Shown piece after piece: positions 41,229 to 50,688 of a DNA stretch of 64,000 nucleotides. Within the stretch, counting starts at the first letter, position 1. Each line of letters starts with the position of its first letter. The notes beneath the pieces are model-generated. The model ran no database searches, was not told the DNA's origin, and saw only the letters and a list, made by a program, of their open reading frames with translations. Source of the DNA: W0P28-013 sp051870755 (GTDB lineage: Bacteria; Bacteroidota; Bacteroidia; Bacteroidales; Paludibacteraceae); contig JBJECE010000012.1 in NCBI GenBank assembly GCA_051870755.1, positions 1 through 64,000 on the forward strand, read 5' to 3'. The translations under genes were made by a program, and so were the position numbers.

Positions 41229-41236
41229 TATTTTTG
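41229..41236 (+). promoter_or_regulatory. -7 box of the outer-membrane barrel gene
   Basis: TATTTTTG, about 29 bp before ATG 41265. Confidence 0.55.
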
Positions 41237-41264
41237 CAGATATTTTTTTGCAAAAAAACAACTG

Positions 41265-43730
41265 ATGCAGATGAAACGTTTTTATTTCCTTTTGTTGCTG
41301 CTGTGTGTGTGCCGTTTGACGGCCTTTGCAGCTGACATCGTTGGCAAGGTAGCCGACGCGGCGGGTACACCGCTCGATTTTGTAAATGTGGTACTTAAGT
41401 TGGCCGACAACAACGAAGTGGTTGGCGGCGGTATCACCGATGTCGATGGCGAATTTCGGTTGGAGGCAGTGCCTGTTGGCGCCTATCGGCTCGAGATTTC
41501 GTTTATCGGCTATCAGTCGATCGAAAAGCAGATTATCGTCGAACAAGAAGCGCAGACCATCAATGTGCACACGTTGAAATTGCAGGAAGATGCACAACTT
41601 TTGGGCGAAGTCGAAGTGGTAGGGCAGGGTTCGCAAATGCGTTTCGACATTGATAAAAAGGTGTTTAGTGTCGATCAGAGCGTAGCCGCAGCCGGCGGTT
41701 CGGCCACCGAAGTGCTCGAAAATATTCCGTCGGTCGAAGTGGACAACGATGGCAACATTTCGCTGCGCAGCAACAGCAGTGTCGAGATTTGGATTAACGG
41801 CAAACCGTCGGGCTTGGACGAGGACAATCGCGCCCAGATACTCGAACAGTTGCCAGCCGGCAGCATCGAGAGCATCGAGGTGATTACCAATCCGTCGGCC
41901 AAATTCAGCCCCGAAGGAACGGCCGGCATCATCAACATCATTCTGAAAAAAGACCGTCGTGGCGGTTTCTTCGGCAGTGTAACCGGCGGCATCGATTATC
42001 AGATAGTTGACCAAGTGAGCGGCAATGCCAGCGCCAATTTCAACTACAGCAGTTCCAAAGTCGATTTTTACGTCAATGCCGGATTTCGTCAGCGCAATGG
42101 TGCCGGCGAGGGATTTACCGATCGGTGGTCGCTCAATGCCGGCGATACGGTGGCGTTTATGCATCAGGATAGCCGCAATGTTCGCAAAAATTGGGGCTTG
42201 TTCGGGCGCGCCGGCGTCGATTGGCACATCAACGACAAAAATACGTTGAGCCTGTCGGGTATGATCAATTCGCGCAACGATAATAATTCGTCCGTAATTG
42301 ATTATAATTCGGTGCGTTATGCTTTGTCCGATACGGCTGTATATACGCACAATACCTTGTCCGCGGCGAAACGCTTGTCGTACAGCGTGCAGTTGGAATA
42401 TTTATACGAAATCGACAAAAAAGGTTCGGAAGTGCGCACGTCGGTGGAGTACAGCAATAGCGGTCGCGACCAGACGTCCGACTACGACCAGACGGTAACG
42501 CAAGGTTGGGCATCGGCCTATACGCAGCAGCAATACAGCGGTTTCGACAATCAGCGTATGCAGTTCAAGTCCGATTATGTGCAAAAATTGCGCACCAACA
42601 TGAAATTGGGAGCCGGTGTTGCGCTGAATTGGCAGGATCGTATGTCGAACTCCAAAACGTGGGATTTCCCTGCGCCGGAGCGCGATTCGTTGTCGGCCTA
42701 CAACGATTTTCGTTATCAGGAATGGATTGCGGCGGCTTATGCCACGTATGGTGCCAAATTCGGCGGATTCAGTTTCTCGGTCGGGTTGCGCGGCGAATAT
42801 ACCAACACAACCGTGAGCACGCGCGATGCTGCCACCGAACAATATGTGGTGAACAACAAAGGCTATTTTCAACTATTCCCGACGGCTTATTTGTCGTATG
42901 CTTTCCCGAACGACCACGAGTTGCAACTGAACTACACGCGTCGCGTCAATCGTCCGCGCGGACGGCAGTTGAGCGCCTATCGCAATGTGTCCGACTCGAC
43001 CAACATTTCGTACGGCAATCCGAACCTGATGCCCGAATTTGCCAATGCGCTCGAACTGAATTACATCAAATCGTGGGAGGCGCACACGTTGTCGGCATCG
43101 TTGTACTATCGCTACAGCACCGACATCGTGCAACAGGTGCAGTTCGAGTCGCCCGACCATCCGAATGTGATGGAAACCACCTACGACAACGTGGCAAGTT
43201 CGCAATCGGCCGGTTTGGAAGTTGTGGGCAAAAACCGTTTCTGCTCGTGGCTGAATATGACCACGACGCTCAATTTGTTCTACGAGCAGATGAGTGCCAT
43301 CGAATATCAAGGCGTACACCTACAGGACAAAACCCAAGGTTTCTCGTGGAATATTCGTTTGATGGCCAACTTCTTGTTTACCAAGACATTCACAGGCCAA
43401 CTGACGGCCGGATATTTTTCGCCGCACGTCATTGCACAGGGCAAAACGAAAGATTTTTACAGCATCGACTTGGGCATTCGCAAATCGTTCCTGAACCGCA
43501 CGTTGAATTTGGCGTTCACCGTGCGCGATTTGTTGAATTCGCGCGGTTGGAAACGCTATACTTGGGGCGATACGTTTTATCAGGATTTTGAGCAACGTCC
43601 GAGCGGGCAGCGGTTCACTCTGTCGCTGACATACAACTTCGGCAATATGAAAGAGAAGAAGAAAAACAGTGCCAAAAGTGGCGGCGACAGCGGCATGGGC
43701 GGTGGCGATGGCGACGACTTTGGCGATTAA
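41265..43730 (+). CDS. TonB-receptor-like outer membrane beta-barrel protein
   Basis: 821 residues. Signal peptide (FYFLLLLLCVCRLTAFA), CarboxypepD_reg-like domain (23-110; VGKVADAAGTPLDFVNVVLK), plug domain (about 125-230; TEVLENIPSVEVDNDGNISL, IEVITNPSAKFSPEGTAGII) and a 22-strand-type barrel of the OMP_b-brl_3 family. It ends with a hydrophilic KEKKKNSAKS tail and a Gly/Asp-rich GGGDGDDFGD segment beyond the last barrel strand, which is unusual. No SusD partner is adjacent, so not a classical glycan-uptake pair; the ligand is unknown. Confidence 0.88.
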   Translation: MQMKRFYFLLLLLCVCRLTAFAADIVGKVADAAGTPLDFVNVVLKLADNNEVVGGGITDVDGEFRLEAVPVGAYRLEISFIGYQSIEKQIIVEQEAQTINVHTLKLQEDAQLLGEVEVVGQGSQMRFDIDKKVFSVDQSVAAAGGSATEVLENIPSVEVDNDGNISLRSNSSVEIWINGKPSGLDEDNRAQILEQLPAGSIESIEVITNPSAKFSPEGTAGIINIILKKDRRGGFFGSVTGGIDYQIVDQVSGNASANFNYSSSKVDFYVNAGFRQRNGAGEGFTDRWSLNAGDTVAFMHQDSRNVRKNWGLFGRAGVDWHINDKNTLSLSGMINSRNDNNSSVIDYNSVRYALSDTAVYTHNTLSAAKRLSYSVQLEYLYEIDKKGSEVRTSVEYSNSGRDQTSDYDQTVTQGWASAYTQQQYSGFDNQRMQFKSDYVQKLRTNMKLGAGVALNWQDRMSNSKTWDFPAPERDSLSAYNDFRYQEWIAAAYATYGAKFGGFSFSVGLRGEYTNTTVSTRDAATEQYVVNNKGYFQLFPTAYLSYAFPNDHELQLNYTRRVNRPRGRQLSAYRNVSDSTNISYGNPNLMPEFANALELNYIKSWEAHTLSASLYYRYSTDIVQQVQFESPDHPNVMETTYDNVASSQSAGLEVVGKNRFCSWLNMTTTLNLFYEQMSAIEYQGVHLQDKTQGFSWNIRLMANFLFTKTFTGQLTAGYFSPHVIAQGKTKDFYSIDLGIRKSFLNRTLNLAFTVRDLLNSRGWKRYTWGDTFYQDFEQRPSGQRFTLSLTYNFGNMKEKKKNSAKSGGDSGMGGGDGDDFGD

Positions 43731-43775
43731 CATAAAAATATTGCGGAAAAATTTCGCCATTTCCGTTTTTAGATG

Positions 43776-43783
43776 TATTTTTG
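43776..43783 (+). promoter_or_regulatory. -7 box of mdh promoter
   Basis: TATTTTTG, 52 bp before the mdh ATG. Confidence 0.6.
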
Positions 43784-43834
43784 CAACACATTTCTGTTAG
43801 GACTATTATTAACATTCAAAATCATAAAACAATT

Positions 43835-44776
43835 ATGTCAAAAGTAACAGTTGTAGGCGCAGGCAATGTAGGTGCTACATGCGCTAATGTGTTGGCTTTC
43901 AATGAAGTGGCCGACGAAGTTGTAATGCTCGACATCAAAGAAGGTGTGTCGGAAGGTAAAGCAATGGATATGATGCAGACCGCGCAGTTGCTCGGTTTCG
44001 ACACCACTATCGTTGGTTGCACGAACGATTATGAAAAAACGGCGAACTCCGATGTTGTGGTTATCACGTCGGGACTGCCGCGCAAACCGGGTATGACGCG
44101 CGAAGAATTGCTCGGCGTGAATGCCGGCATCGTGAAAGGTGTTGCCCAAAACATTCTGAAGTATTCGCCCAATGCCATTTTGGTGTGCATCTCGAACCCG
44201 ATGGACACCATGACCTATTTGGCTCTGAAAGCGCTCGGGTTGCCCAAAAACCGTGTTATCGGTATGGGTGGCGCGCTCGATAGTTCGCGTTTCAAATATT
44301 TCTTGAGTCAAGCGCTCGGCTGCAATGCCAACGAGGTCGAAGGTTTCGTTATCGGCGGCCATGGCGACACCACCATGATTCCGATGGTGCGTTTCGCTAC
44401 ATACAAAGGCGTGCCTGTAACAACGCTGTTGAGTGCCGAAAAACTCGACGAAGTGGTAAAATCGACTATGGTGGGCGGCGCTACACTCACCGGCTTGCTG
44501 GGCACATCGGCTTGGTATGCACCGGGTGCAGCCGGAGCCTATGTGGTAGAGGCTATTCTGCACGATCAAAAGAAGATGATTCCTTGCTCGGTGCTCGTCG
44601 AAGGCGAATATGGCGAGGACGACATCTGCATCGGTGTGCCGGTGATTCTTGGTAAAAACGGCGTTGAAAAAATCGTCGAACTTGACCTGAATGCCGAAGA
44701 AAAAGAAAAATTTGCTGCCAGCGCCAAATCGGTTCGTGGCAATGTGGCTACACTGAAAGAGTTGAACTTGATTTAA
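43835..44776 (+). CDS. mdh: Malate dehydrogenase
   Basis: 313-residue LDH-like NAD-dependent malate dehydrogenase (citrate cycle and reductive branch to succinate). NAD-binding VVGAGNVGATCANVLA, substrate Arg in SGLPRKPGMTREELL, catalytic His in FVIGGHGDTTMIPMV. ATG 43835 (MSKVTVV) follows the promoter; single gene ended by a hairpin. Confidence 0.97.
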   Translation: MSKVTVVGAGNVGATCANVLAFNEVADEVVMLDIKEGVSEGKAMDMMQTAQLLGFDTTIVGCTNDYEKTANSDVVVITSGLPRKPGMTREELLGVNAGIVKGVAQNILKYSPNAILVCISNPMDTMTYLALKALGLPKNRVIGMGGALDSSRFKYFLSQALGCNANEVEGFVIGGHGDTTMIPMVRFATYKGVPVTTLLSAEKLDEVVKSTMVGGATLTGLLGTSAWYAPGAAGAYVVEAILHDQKKMIPCSVLVEGEYGEDDICIGVPVILGKNGVEKIVELDLNAEEKEKFAASAKSVRGNVATLKELNLI

Positions 44777-44809
44777 CAAAAAGCGCCTGACACAGACGCA
44801 TACAACAAG

Positions 44810-44849
44810 ACGACGCCTTGGAAAATCTTTCCGGGGCGTCGTTGTTTTA
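44810..44849. terminator. Terminator between convergent mdh and the regulatory-domain protein
   Basis: Stem ACGACGCC (44810-44817) / GGCGTCGT (44835-44842) plus T-run. Confidence 0.85.
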
Positions 44850-46097
44850 TCTGACGCCCGATAAGTCGATTTGGGTACGTGGGGCTTTGGTGGCGAGTGT
44901 TTGGCGGCTGTATGGGCGCACATTTTTTGTTTCTACCGACAATACGTGGCAAGTCGCTTTTTGGTTGAAGGCGATGGTTTGCCCGTTCTTGTCGGCACCT
45001 TGCACGTTGGCCGCCCAATTCTTTTCGCTCACTACTACTTGACCATCTTGCTGTTCGAAAAATACGTTACGTTCCACTTTGCCGTTGGCGGTTTTTAGGC
45101 GATATTTGTCGAAATTGCCGGCGCCGTCGTTTATCAGCACAAGGTTGAGCGCGGCCACTTGGGCATCGGACAGTTTGTAGCCGAACGGGATATTTGCCCA
45201 TAATGTAACGCTTTGCGAGAGGCGTTGTATGTGGTTGTGCGCATCGACAGCCAGATGTAGTTTCATGGTGGCCGATAGGATGCCCGGCAATGTGAATGTT
45301 TTGGTATAGGTCAGCAGTTGCGATAGTGCGTCGCGTTCGCTGATGCTCCAATTGCCGGTCTCTTTGTAAATGTCGCCAAACAATTTTTTGATGTCGAGTG
45401 TCCACAGCATGCGGTGTATCGGCTCCGATTTTTCGAAATCGATTTTTTGCAGTTGGCGTTTTTCCTTGCGTTTCAATAGGTCTTGGTCGAAATTGCGCAG
45501 GCCGTTGGCGGTGTTTGGATTGATGTAGTAGCGTGTGAAGTCGGCTTTTATTTGCAGCGAATCCTGTTTGCGGGCATTTTGCAGATAAGGCAACTCTACG
45601 ATGTTGCCCACCATTTCGTCGAAAGCCACCACTTTGTCCTCGTTGTACACCGACACGTCCGACACGATGCGGTAGTTGCGCGCGTTGTCGGGAAAATCCG
45701 TTTGCATCTGCTTGTAAATGTCGGCAAGCAGTTGTTTGAGCAGTTTGCGTTGTTGGCGTTTCGAACCTTTGGCCGACACGACCACGGCATCGAGCATCAG
45801 CGGTTGGTCTTTCAGTACGATGCGTATGGGTTTTGTGCCCGATATTTTGTTGGTCGGCAAGGCGAATTTTTCGTAGCCGATGCAGGTAACGATCACATGG
45901 TCGTTGGCGGTGTAGTCGGGCAACACAAAAAAGCCGTTTTCGTCGGTGATGGTGCCTATTTGCGGATTGCTTTGCAGGAATACGCTGGCGTATGGAACGG
46001 GTTGTCGCAGACTATCGACCACATGTCCCGACAACTCTTTGGCGAAACAATGCAACGATACGATGGTCAGCAGCAGTATGAGTATGTGTTTGTGCAT
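44847..46097 (-). CDS. Secreted carboxypeptidase-regulatory-like domain protein
   Basis: 416 residues; signal peptide MHKHILILLLTIVSLHCFA. Residues 22-105 form a CarboxypepD_reg-like beta-sandwich (LSGHVVDSLRQPVPYASVFL, TITDENGFFVLPDY, IVTCIGYEKF). The rest is uncharacterised, with no barrel or enzyme motif obvious. Resembles Bacteroidota periplasmic or surface proteins of unknown role. Confidence 0.75.
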   Translation of the reverse strand: MHKHILILLLTIVSLHCFAKELSGHVVDSLRQPVPYASVFLQSNPQIGTITDENGFFVLPDYTANDHVIVTCIGYEKFALPTNKISGTKPIRIVLKDQPLMLDAVVVSAKGSKRQQRKLLKQLLADIYKQMQTDFPDNARNYRIVSDVSVYNEDKVVAFDEMVGNIVELPYLQNARKQDSLQIKADFTRYYINPNTANGLRNFDQDLLKRKEKRQLQKIDFEKSEPIHRMLWTLDIKKLFGDIYKETGNWSISERDALSQLLTYTKTFTLPGILSATMKLHLAVDAHNHIQRLSQSVTLWANIPFGYKLSDAQVAALNLVLINDGAGNFDKYRLKTANGKVERNVFFEQQDGQVVVSEKNWAANVQGADKNGQTIAFNQKATCHVLSVETKNVRPYSRQTLATKAPRTQIDLSGVR

Positions 46098-46164
46098 AGC
46101 GATGTTGTTTTTTTATGACAGAATGACAATCGGACAACTGCAATTTGCGTGCCAAAGTGTGCGA

Positions 46165-46953
46165 TTAGTGCAGATAAGCCAACAACAATATGGTGGTGCA
46201 GAGTGCTGTTTGAATGGTCAGTGTGAAGAATATGGCCAAAATGCTCTGCCCAATGCGTTTCCACACCGATGCGCTGCCCATGCCGTGCGTATCGACAGCA
46301 AGCAATACGATGCATACCAATGGCAATAGTCGGCCGAGGCACAACAACGATGGCGCCAACCAAACGATGACCGTCAAAACCGATGCGCAGAGAATGACTT
46401 GTACCAACAGATAGGTTTGCATCACCGTGGTTTCAGCCCAATTGTACTGACGCCGAAAGTCGCTGCCGAAGCAGATGCGCACGCCGATGATCAGAATCGG
46501 GGCGAGGAGTACCGAAATCAGCGTGAAATAGCGGAAAAAGAAGGCGTAGATGGCGCGCGTGCGTTGCAGCAGTCGGCCGGCGGTGGCTTTGTCGGCATCT
46601 TTGACGATGCTCAGGTCGAAGTTTTCGAGCGCCCCTGCCCAATCGACAGTGGCAATTTGCAGCACAACAAGGCAGACGGCCAATGCCAGAAACAGCAACG
46701 GAAATGGGGCAAAATAGTTTTTGCGTTTACCTTCTATGTAATTGGTTATCAGTTGGTTCGGATGCGTGAATAATTGTGTGAGCGTGTGTATAAGGCCGTT
46801 TTCGCCGCCGACGATTGCCGCCGCAAATCCACGCGTCATGCTTTTGAATGTCAAACGGTCGGTGTCGGTTTTTTGCCCGCAGCGTGGACAAAAATTATCG
46901 TAGCACAGCATACCGCAGTTTTTGCATACGCATGGTTTATTTGGCTTATTCAT
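46165..46953 (-). CDS. DUF3667-like zinc-ribbon membrane protein
   Basis: 262 residues from ATG 46953. N-terminal zinc ribbon CVCKNCGMLCYDNFCPRCGQK followed by FTHPNQLITNYIEGKRKNYFAPFPLLFL, the hallmark of DUF3667, and about five TM helices. Function unknown. It follows the speB-like gene by 12 bp (or directly at alternative ATG 46965). Confidence 0.82.
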   Translation of the reverse strand: MNKPNKPCVCKNCGMLCYDNFCPRCGQKTDTDRLTFKSMTRGFAAAIVGGENGLIHTLTQLFTHPNQLITNYIEGKRKNYFAPFPLLFLALAVCLVVLQIATVDWAGALENFDLSIVKDADKATAGRLLQRTRAIYAFFFRYFTLISVLLAPILIIGVRICFGSDFRRQYNWAETTVMQTYLLVQVILCASVLTVIVWLAPSLLCLGRLLPLVCIVLLAVDTHGMGSASVWKRIGQSILAIFFTLTIQTALCTTILLLAYLH

Positions 46954-46965
46954 AGCGATTTGCAA

Positions 46966-47820
46966 TTATTTTTGCAGAAATTTGTAGGTCATCAGTTGGT
47001 AGGCCAGCCGCGCAGCCAAATAGTCCGATGCGTGCAAGTTTGGTTTCGGGCATAGTTCCACAATATCGAATCCGACGACGTTGAAGCGTTCGAACAGCGG
47101 ACGCAAGAAGTGCAGTACTTGAAAATAGTGCAGCCCGCCAGGCTCCGGCGTGCCGGTGGCGGCCAGAATGCCTGTGTCGAACACATCGAGGTCGATAGTC
47201 AGATAGACGTTCGGAGTCAGTGTGGCGTAGGCCTTTTCTTCCCATTGGTTGTCGCGGTCGAAGTAGATGTCGCGTGCCCAGAATATGCGTTCGGGGTCGA
47301 AGTTGTCGGTCTCTTCGATACATTGGCTGCGTATGCCGACTTGTGTGATTTGCGCCACTTTTTTGGCTTGGTTCATCACGCAGGCGTGGTTCAGTTCGGA
47401 GCCTTCGTAGGTGCGTCGCAGGTCGCTGTGCGCATCGAGTTGCAACACTGTCAGATTGTCATAGCGTTGTGCGGCGGCGCGTATGGCGCCGATGCTCACC
47501 GTGTGGTTGCCGCCGATGGTTACCGGGAATTTGCCGGCATCGAAGAGTGCGCCTACACGTTGTTCGACGGCGGTGCACAGGTGCTCGGGCGAGCGTTGCT
47601 CATCGACCGGTTGGGCGGTGTGAATGCCGTGCTTATACACTTCGGTGCGGGTTTCAGTGTCGTACCATTCGAGTTGCACGGAGGCTTCGAGCAGTTTTTC
47701 GGGACCATGTTCCGCACCGTGCACCCAACTGCTTGTGGCGTCGTAGGGCACGGGTAGCACAACTATTTTGGCAGTTTCGTAATCGGAATAGGGTGGTGTG
47801 AGTCCTGCAAAATTTTCCAT
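46966..47820 (-). CDS. speB: Agmatinase/arginase-family ureohydrolase
   Basis: 284 residues from ATG 47820. Binuclear Mn enzyme; ligands in GGNHTVSIG, LQLDAHSDLRRTYEG and TIDLDVFDTGILAATGTPEPGG. The length and N-terminus (LPVPYDATSSWVHGAEHGPE) fit agmatinase-type SpeB, which makes putrescine from agmatine; arginase or guanidinobutyrase cannot be excluded. No speA is adjacent. 22 bp after the THUMP methyltransferase. Confidence 0.85.
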   Translation of the reverse strand: MENFAGLTPPYSDYETAKIVVLPVPYDATSSWVHGAEHGPEKLLEASVQLEWYDTETRTEVYKHGIHTAQPVDEQRSPEHLCTAVEQRVGALFDAGKFPVTIGGNHTVSIGAIRAAAQRYDNLTVLQLDAHSDLRRTYEGSELNHACVMNQAKKVAQITQVGIRSQCIEETDNFDPERIFWARDIYFDRDNQWEEKAYATLTPNVYLTIDLDVFDTGILAATGTPEPGGLHYFQVLHFLRPLFERFNVVGFDIVELCPKPNLHASDYLAARLAYQLMTYKFLQK

Positions 47821-47842
47821 GTTGTCGGTTTGTTTTCGGTGA

Positions 47843-49201
47843 TTATGGCTTGCGTGTGTTTTTGTTCTCGTACAAGAGCGGCTTGCCGCTTCGGCTTTCG
47901 TAATAAGGCCGTGTGCGTTCGATGTTTTTGCTGTCGCGGGGCGGCTTTTTGTCGCGTTTTTCATCGCGTTTGTCGTCGAACCGGCGTTTGTCGTGTGCAT
48001 GTTCGCGTGGCTGTTGGCTGGCGTCGGCGTGTGGCGCTCGCGTTTTTTTCTCTTTGACGAAGTCGTTGCGTCGTCCGCTGAAGAGTTCAAATTCGCGGAA
48101 TTCGCATTCCAACGCGCCATTGAGCAATTCTATTTTTTGCGACGGGTGCAGCCCGATTTTTTGCAGGCATTCCACGCTCGACGATATGACCCACGCGGTG
48201 CTGCCGGTAAATTTGTGTTTGAGAGTTTCGCCTATTTGTGCGTACAAGTTGAATAAATCGTCTTGTACAAGTCGCTCGCCGTAAGGCGGATTGGTTACGA
48301 TGAGGCATGGCTGTTGTTGCGTGCCCCAATCGGCTATGCTGCGCCGTTCGAGAGTGATGTATTTGCTCAAACCGGCGGCTTTGACGTTGTTTTCGGCTAT
48401 TTTGAGTGCGCGGGGCGAAATGTCGCAGCCGATGATTTTGTGGGTAAATTCGCGCTCGTCGCTGTCGTCGTTGTAGATGGTGTCGAATAGTTCGGCGTCG
48501 AAGTCCGGCCATTGCTCGAAAGCGAACGATGTGCGATAGATGCATGGCGGAATGTTGAGTGCAATCAGTGCCGCTTCGATGAGTAGTGTGCCCGAACCGC
48601 ACATCGGATCGACAAAGTCGGTTTGCCCGTTCCAACCGGCCATCAATAACATACCAGCGGCTAAGGCTTCGTTGATGGGGGCTTCGGTTTGCGCATCGCG
48701 GTAGCCTCGTTTGTGCAGCGATTCGCCACTACTGTCGAGCGACAAAGTGCATTGCGTGTGCGAAATGTGAATGTTCAGGTAAATGTCAGGATTGTCGATG
48801 CGGATGGACGGACGTTTTTGCTCGTGCTCCATAAACCAATCGGCAATGGCGTCTTTCACACGATATTTGACAAATTGCGAATTGCGAAATTCGTCGGAAT
48901 AAACGGTGCTGTCGATGGCGAACGTCTGCTTGACGTTCAGGTATTTGCTCCAATCGAGTTGCTTTACCTGATTGTACACTTCGTCGGCATTGCGGGCTTT
49001 GAAAGTCAATATCGGTTTCAGCACACGCGCGGCGGTGCGCAAACAGATGTTGGCTTTGTACATCAATGCTTTGTCGCCGGTGAACGACACGGCGCGGCGG
49101 TCAATCTGAATGTTGTTGGCGCCCAAAGCAACCAATTCTTGGGCTAATATGTTTTCCAAGCCTTTGAAAGTCTTGGCTATCATTTGAAATTCGGTACCCA
49201 T
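47843..49201 (-). CDS. THUMP-domain rRNA methyltransferase (RlmL/RlmK-N type)
   Basis: 452 residues. N-terminal THUMP RNA-binding domain (about 50-160), then a class I methyltransferase with DFVDPMCGSGTLLIEAALIAL (SAM site), IIGCDISPRALKIAENN and the catalytic NPPYGERL. RlmL-N proteins form m2G2445 in 23S rRNA; target here is inferred. A highly charged C-terminal tail (about 385-452; HDKRRFDDKRDEKRDKKPPR) is likely disordered and RNA-binding. Minus-strand promoter TACTTTTG at 49232-49225. Confidence 0.88.
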   Translation of the reverse strand: MGTEFQMIAKTFKGLENILAQELVALGANNIQIDRRAVSFTGDKALMYKANICLRTAARVLKPILTFKARNADEVYNQVKQLDWSKYLNVKQTFAIDSTVYSDEFRNSQFVKYRVKDAIADWFMEHEQKRPSIRIDNPDIYLNIHISHTQCTLSLDSSGESLHKRGYRDAQTEAPINEALAAGMLLMAGWNGQTDFVDPMCGSGTLLIEAALIALNIPPCIYRTSFAFEQWPDFDAELFDTIYNDDSDEREFTHKIIGCDISPRALKIAENNVKAAGLSKYITLERRSIADWGTQQQPCLIVTNPPYGERLVQDDLFNLYAQIGETLKHKFTGSTAWVISSSVECLQKIGLHPSQKIELLNGALECEFREFELFSGRRNDFVKEKKTRAPHADASQQPREHAHDKRRFDDKRDEKRDKKPPRDSKNIERTRPYYESRSGKPLLYENKNTRKP

Positions 49202-49224
49202 AGTGTGATGTTTGTTTCAAACTG

Positions 49225-49232
49225 CAAAAGTA
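49225..49232 (-). promoter_or_regulatory. -7 box of the THUMP methyltransferase operon
   Basis: TACTTTTG on the minus strand, 24 bp before the ATG. Confidence 0.55.
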
Positions 49233-49272
49233 GTAAAAAAAGTTGAATCGTCGTATGACCTCAACCGGTCGC

Positions 49273-50142
49273 TTAGTCGCGGCGGCGTTGGGTAATCATG
49301 GTGCCGGCTTCCACATCTTTGTCCACCCACATATTGCCGCCGATGATGGCGTTCCGGCCAATGGTGATGCGCCCCAAAATGGTTGAATTGGCGTAAATGA
49401 TGACGTTGTCCTCGATAATTGGGTGGCGCGGAATACCTTTTATCGGCTTGCCGTTTTGGTCGAGTGGAAAACTTTTGGCGCCGAGCGTTACGCCCTGATA
49501 AATTTTGACGTGGTCGCCAATGACGGCTGTTTCGCCTATCACGGTGCCGGTGCCGTGGTCGATGGTGAAGTATTTGCCGATGGTTGCTCCCGGGTGTATG
49601 TCGATGCCGGTCTCGCTGTGTGCCATTTCGGTGATGATGCGCGGAATCAGCGGCACATCGAGCAACAACAATTCGTGCGCTATGCGATAATTGGTTATGG
49701 CGCGAATGATAGGGTAACAGAAAATGACTTCCATACAACTTTTGGCGGCAGGGTCGCCTTCGAATGCCGCATCGACATCGGTGCTGAGTATGTCGCGCAG
49801 TTGAGGCAGCCGCTCAATGAATGCGGTCGTTACCGTTTGGGCGGCGCGGTGTGCTTCCGGCAGCGCAATGGTGTCGTCGCTGAAGCAGAATCCGGCAAAA
49901 ATCTGGTCGGCTAACAAACGATTTACCTCCTCGATGCGCACACCTATTTGATAAGGAAGCATCGCTGCATTTGAGATGGCATTCCCGAAATAGCCGGGGA
50001 ATAAAATACTGCGGAGCGTATCGACTATCTGCCCCAATATTTGCGTGTTGGGCATGGGTACATGGTTGTTCTGCTTGTGGCACAGCGTGTTGCAGTGGGC
50101 TGTGTCGGATAGTTGAGCGATAGTTTCTTCTAATGGATTCAT
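49273..50142 (-). CDS. cysE: Serine O-acetyltransferase
   Basis: 289 residues; acetylates serine for cysteine synthesis. N-terminal helical domain (about 1-150) and a left-handed beta-helix with hexapeptide repeats (GIDIHPGATIGKYFTIDHGTG, GDHVKIYQGVTLG, IGRNAIIGGN); catalytic His in FTIDHGTGTVIGET. The long N-terminus is like the EpsC-type enzymes of Bacteroidota. 12 bp after the kinase gene; an operon with it and the protease is likely. Confidence 0.93.
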   Translation of the reverse strand: MNPLEETIAQLSDTAHCNTLCHKQNNHVPMPNTQILGQIVDTLRSILFPGYFGNAISNAAMLPYQIGVRIEEVNRLLADQIFAGFCFSDDTIALPEAHRAAQTVTTAFIERLPQLRDILSTDVDAAFEGDPAAKSCMEVIFCYPIIRAITNYRIAHELLLLDVPLIPRIITEMAHSETGIDIHPGATIGKYFTIDHGTGTVIGETAVIGDHVKIYQGVTLGAKSFPLDQNGKPIKGIPRHPIIEDNVIIYANSTILGRITIGRNAIIGGNMWVDKDVEAGTMITQRRRD

Positions 50143-50154
50143 AATTATCTGATG

Positions 50155-50688
50155 CTAAATGTTTCCGAAGTGTGTGTCGATGGCTTGTGTAGCGTGTTGC
50201 ATGCGTGCGGCGCCGCAGCCCTTGACGATGGCGTAGGCCGCACCGGCTGTTTCTATCTCGCGCCGGTACCAATCGAACAAATAGTCGCGCAAATGTGGAT
50301 TCTCGCGTACGGGGTCGAACTGCCACGGCAGGTCGGGCGCACACAATAAATAAAAGTCGATATGCTGTCGGCGTATGGCGTTGGGCAACCATATCGGTAT
50401 GCGTTTGTACACATGCTCAAACCATACTTTTGTAATTATCAAGTCGGTGTCGATGAATAGAAAACGATGCGAGTCGGCGTAGGCGGCTTGCGCTTGAGCG
50501 AGAGCGTGTTCCTGATGGCGCGCTATACGCTCAACGTCCGCATAAGTGTAGGCGCCTTGCAATTGCTCAACGTATGTACGGGCGTATTCCTCAAGCCAAG
50601 GACAACCGTAGTGCGCACTTAATGAACGACATAGGGTAGTTTTTCCGGTCGATTCGGGACCGATAAGTGCAATGGTTGACAATTTCAT
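50155..50688 (-). CDS. NadR-type ribosylnicotinamide kinase-like ATPase
   Basis: 177 residues; corresponds to the C-terminal kinase half of NadR without the adenylyltransferase or repressor domains. Walker A IGPESTGKTTLCRSL at residues 8-22; then EEYARTYVEQ, FIDTDLIITKVWFEHVY and LLCAPDLPWQFDPVRENP, typical of the family. It would phosphorylate nicotinamide riboside; not proven. Its ATG overlaps the protease stop by 4 bp. Confidence 0.85.
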   Translation of the reverse strand: MKLSTIALIGPESTGKTTLCRSLSAHYGCPWLEEYARTYVEQLQGAYTYADVERIARHQEHALAQAQAAYADSHRFLFIDTDLIITKVWFEHVYKRIPIWLPNAIRRQHIDFYLLCAPDLPWQFDPVRENPHLRDYLFDWYRREIETAGAAYAIVKGCGAARMQHATQAIDTHFGNI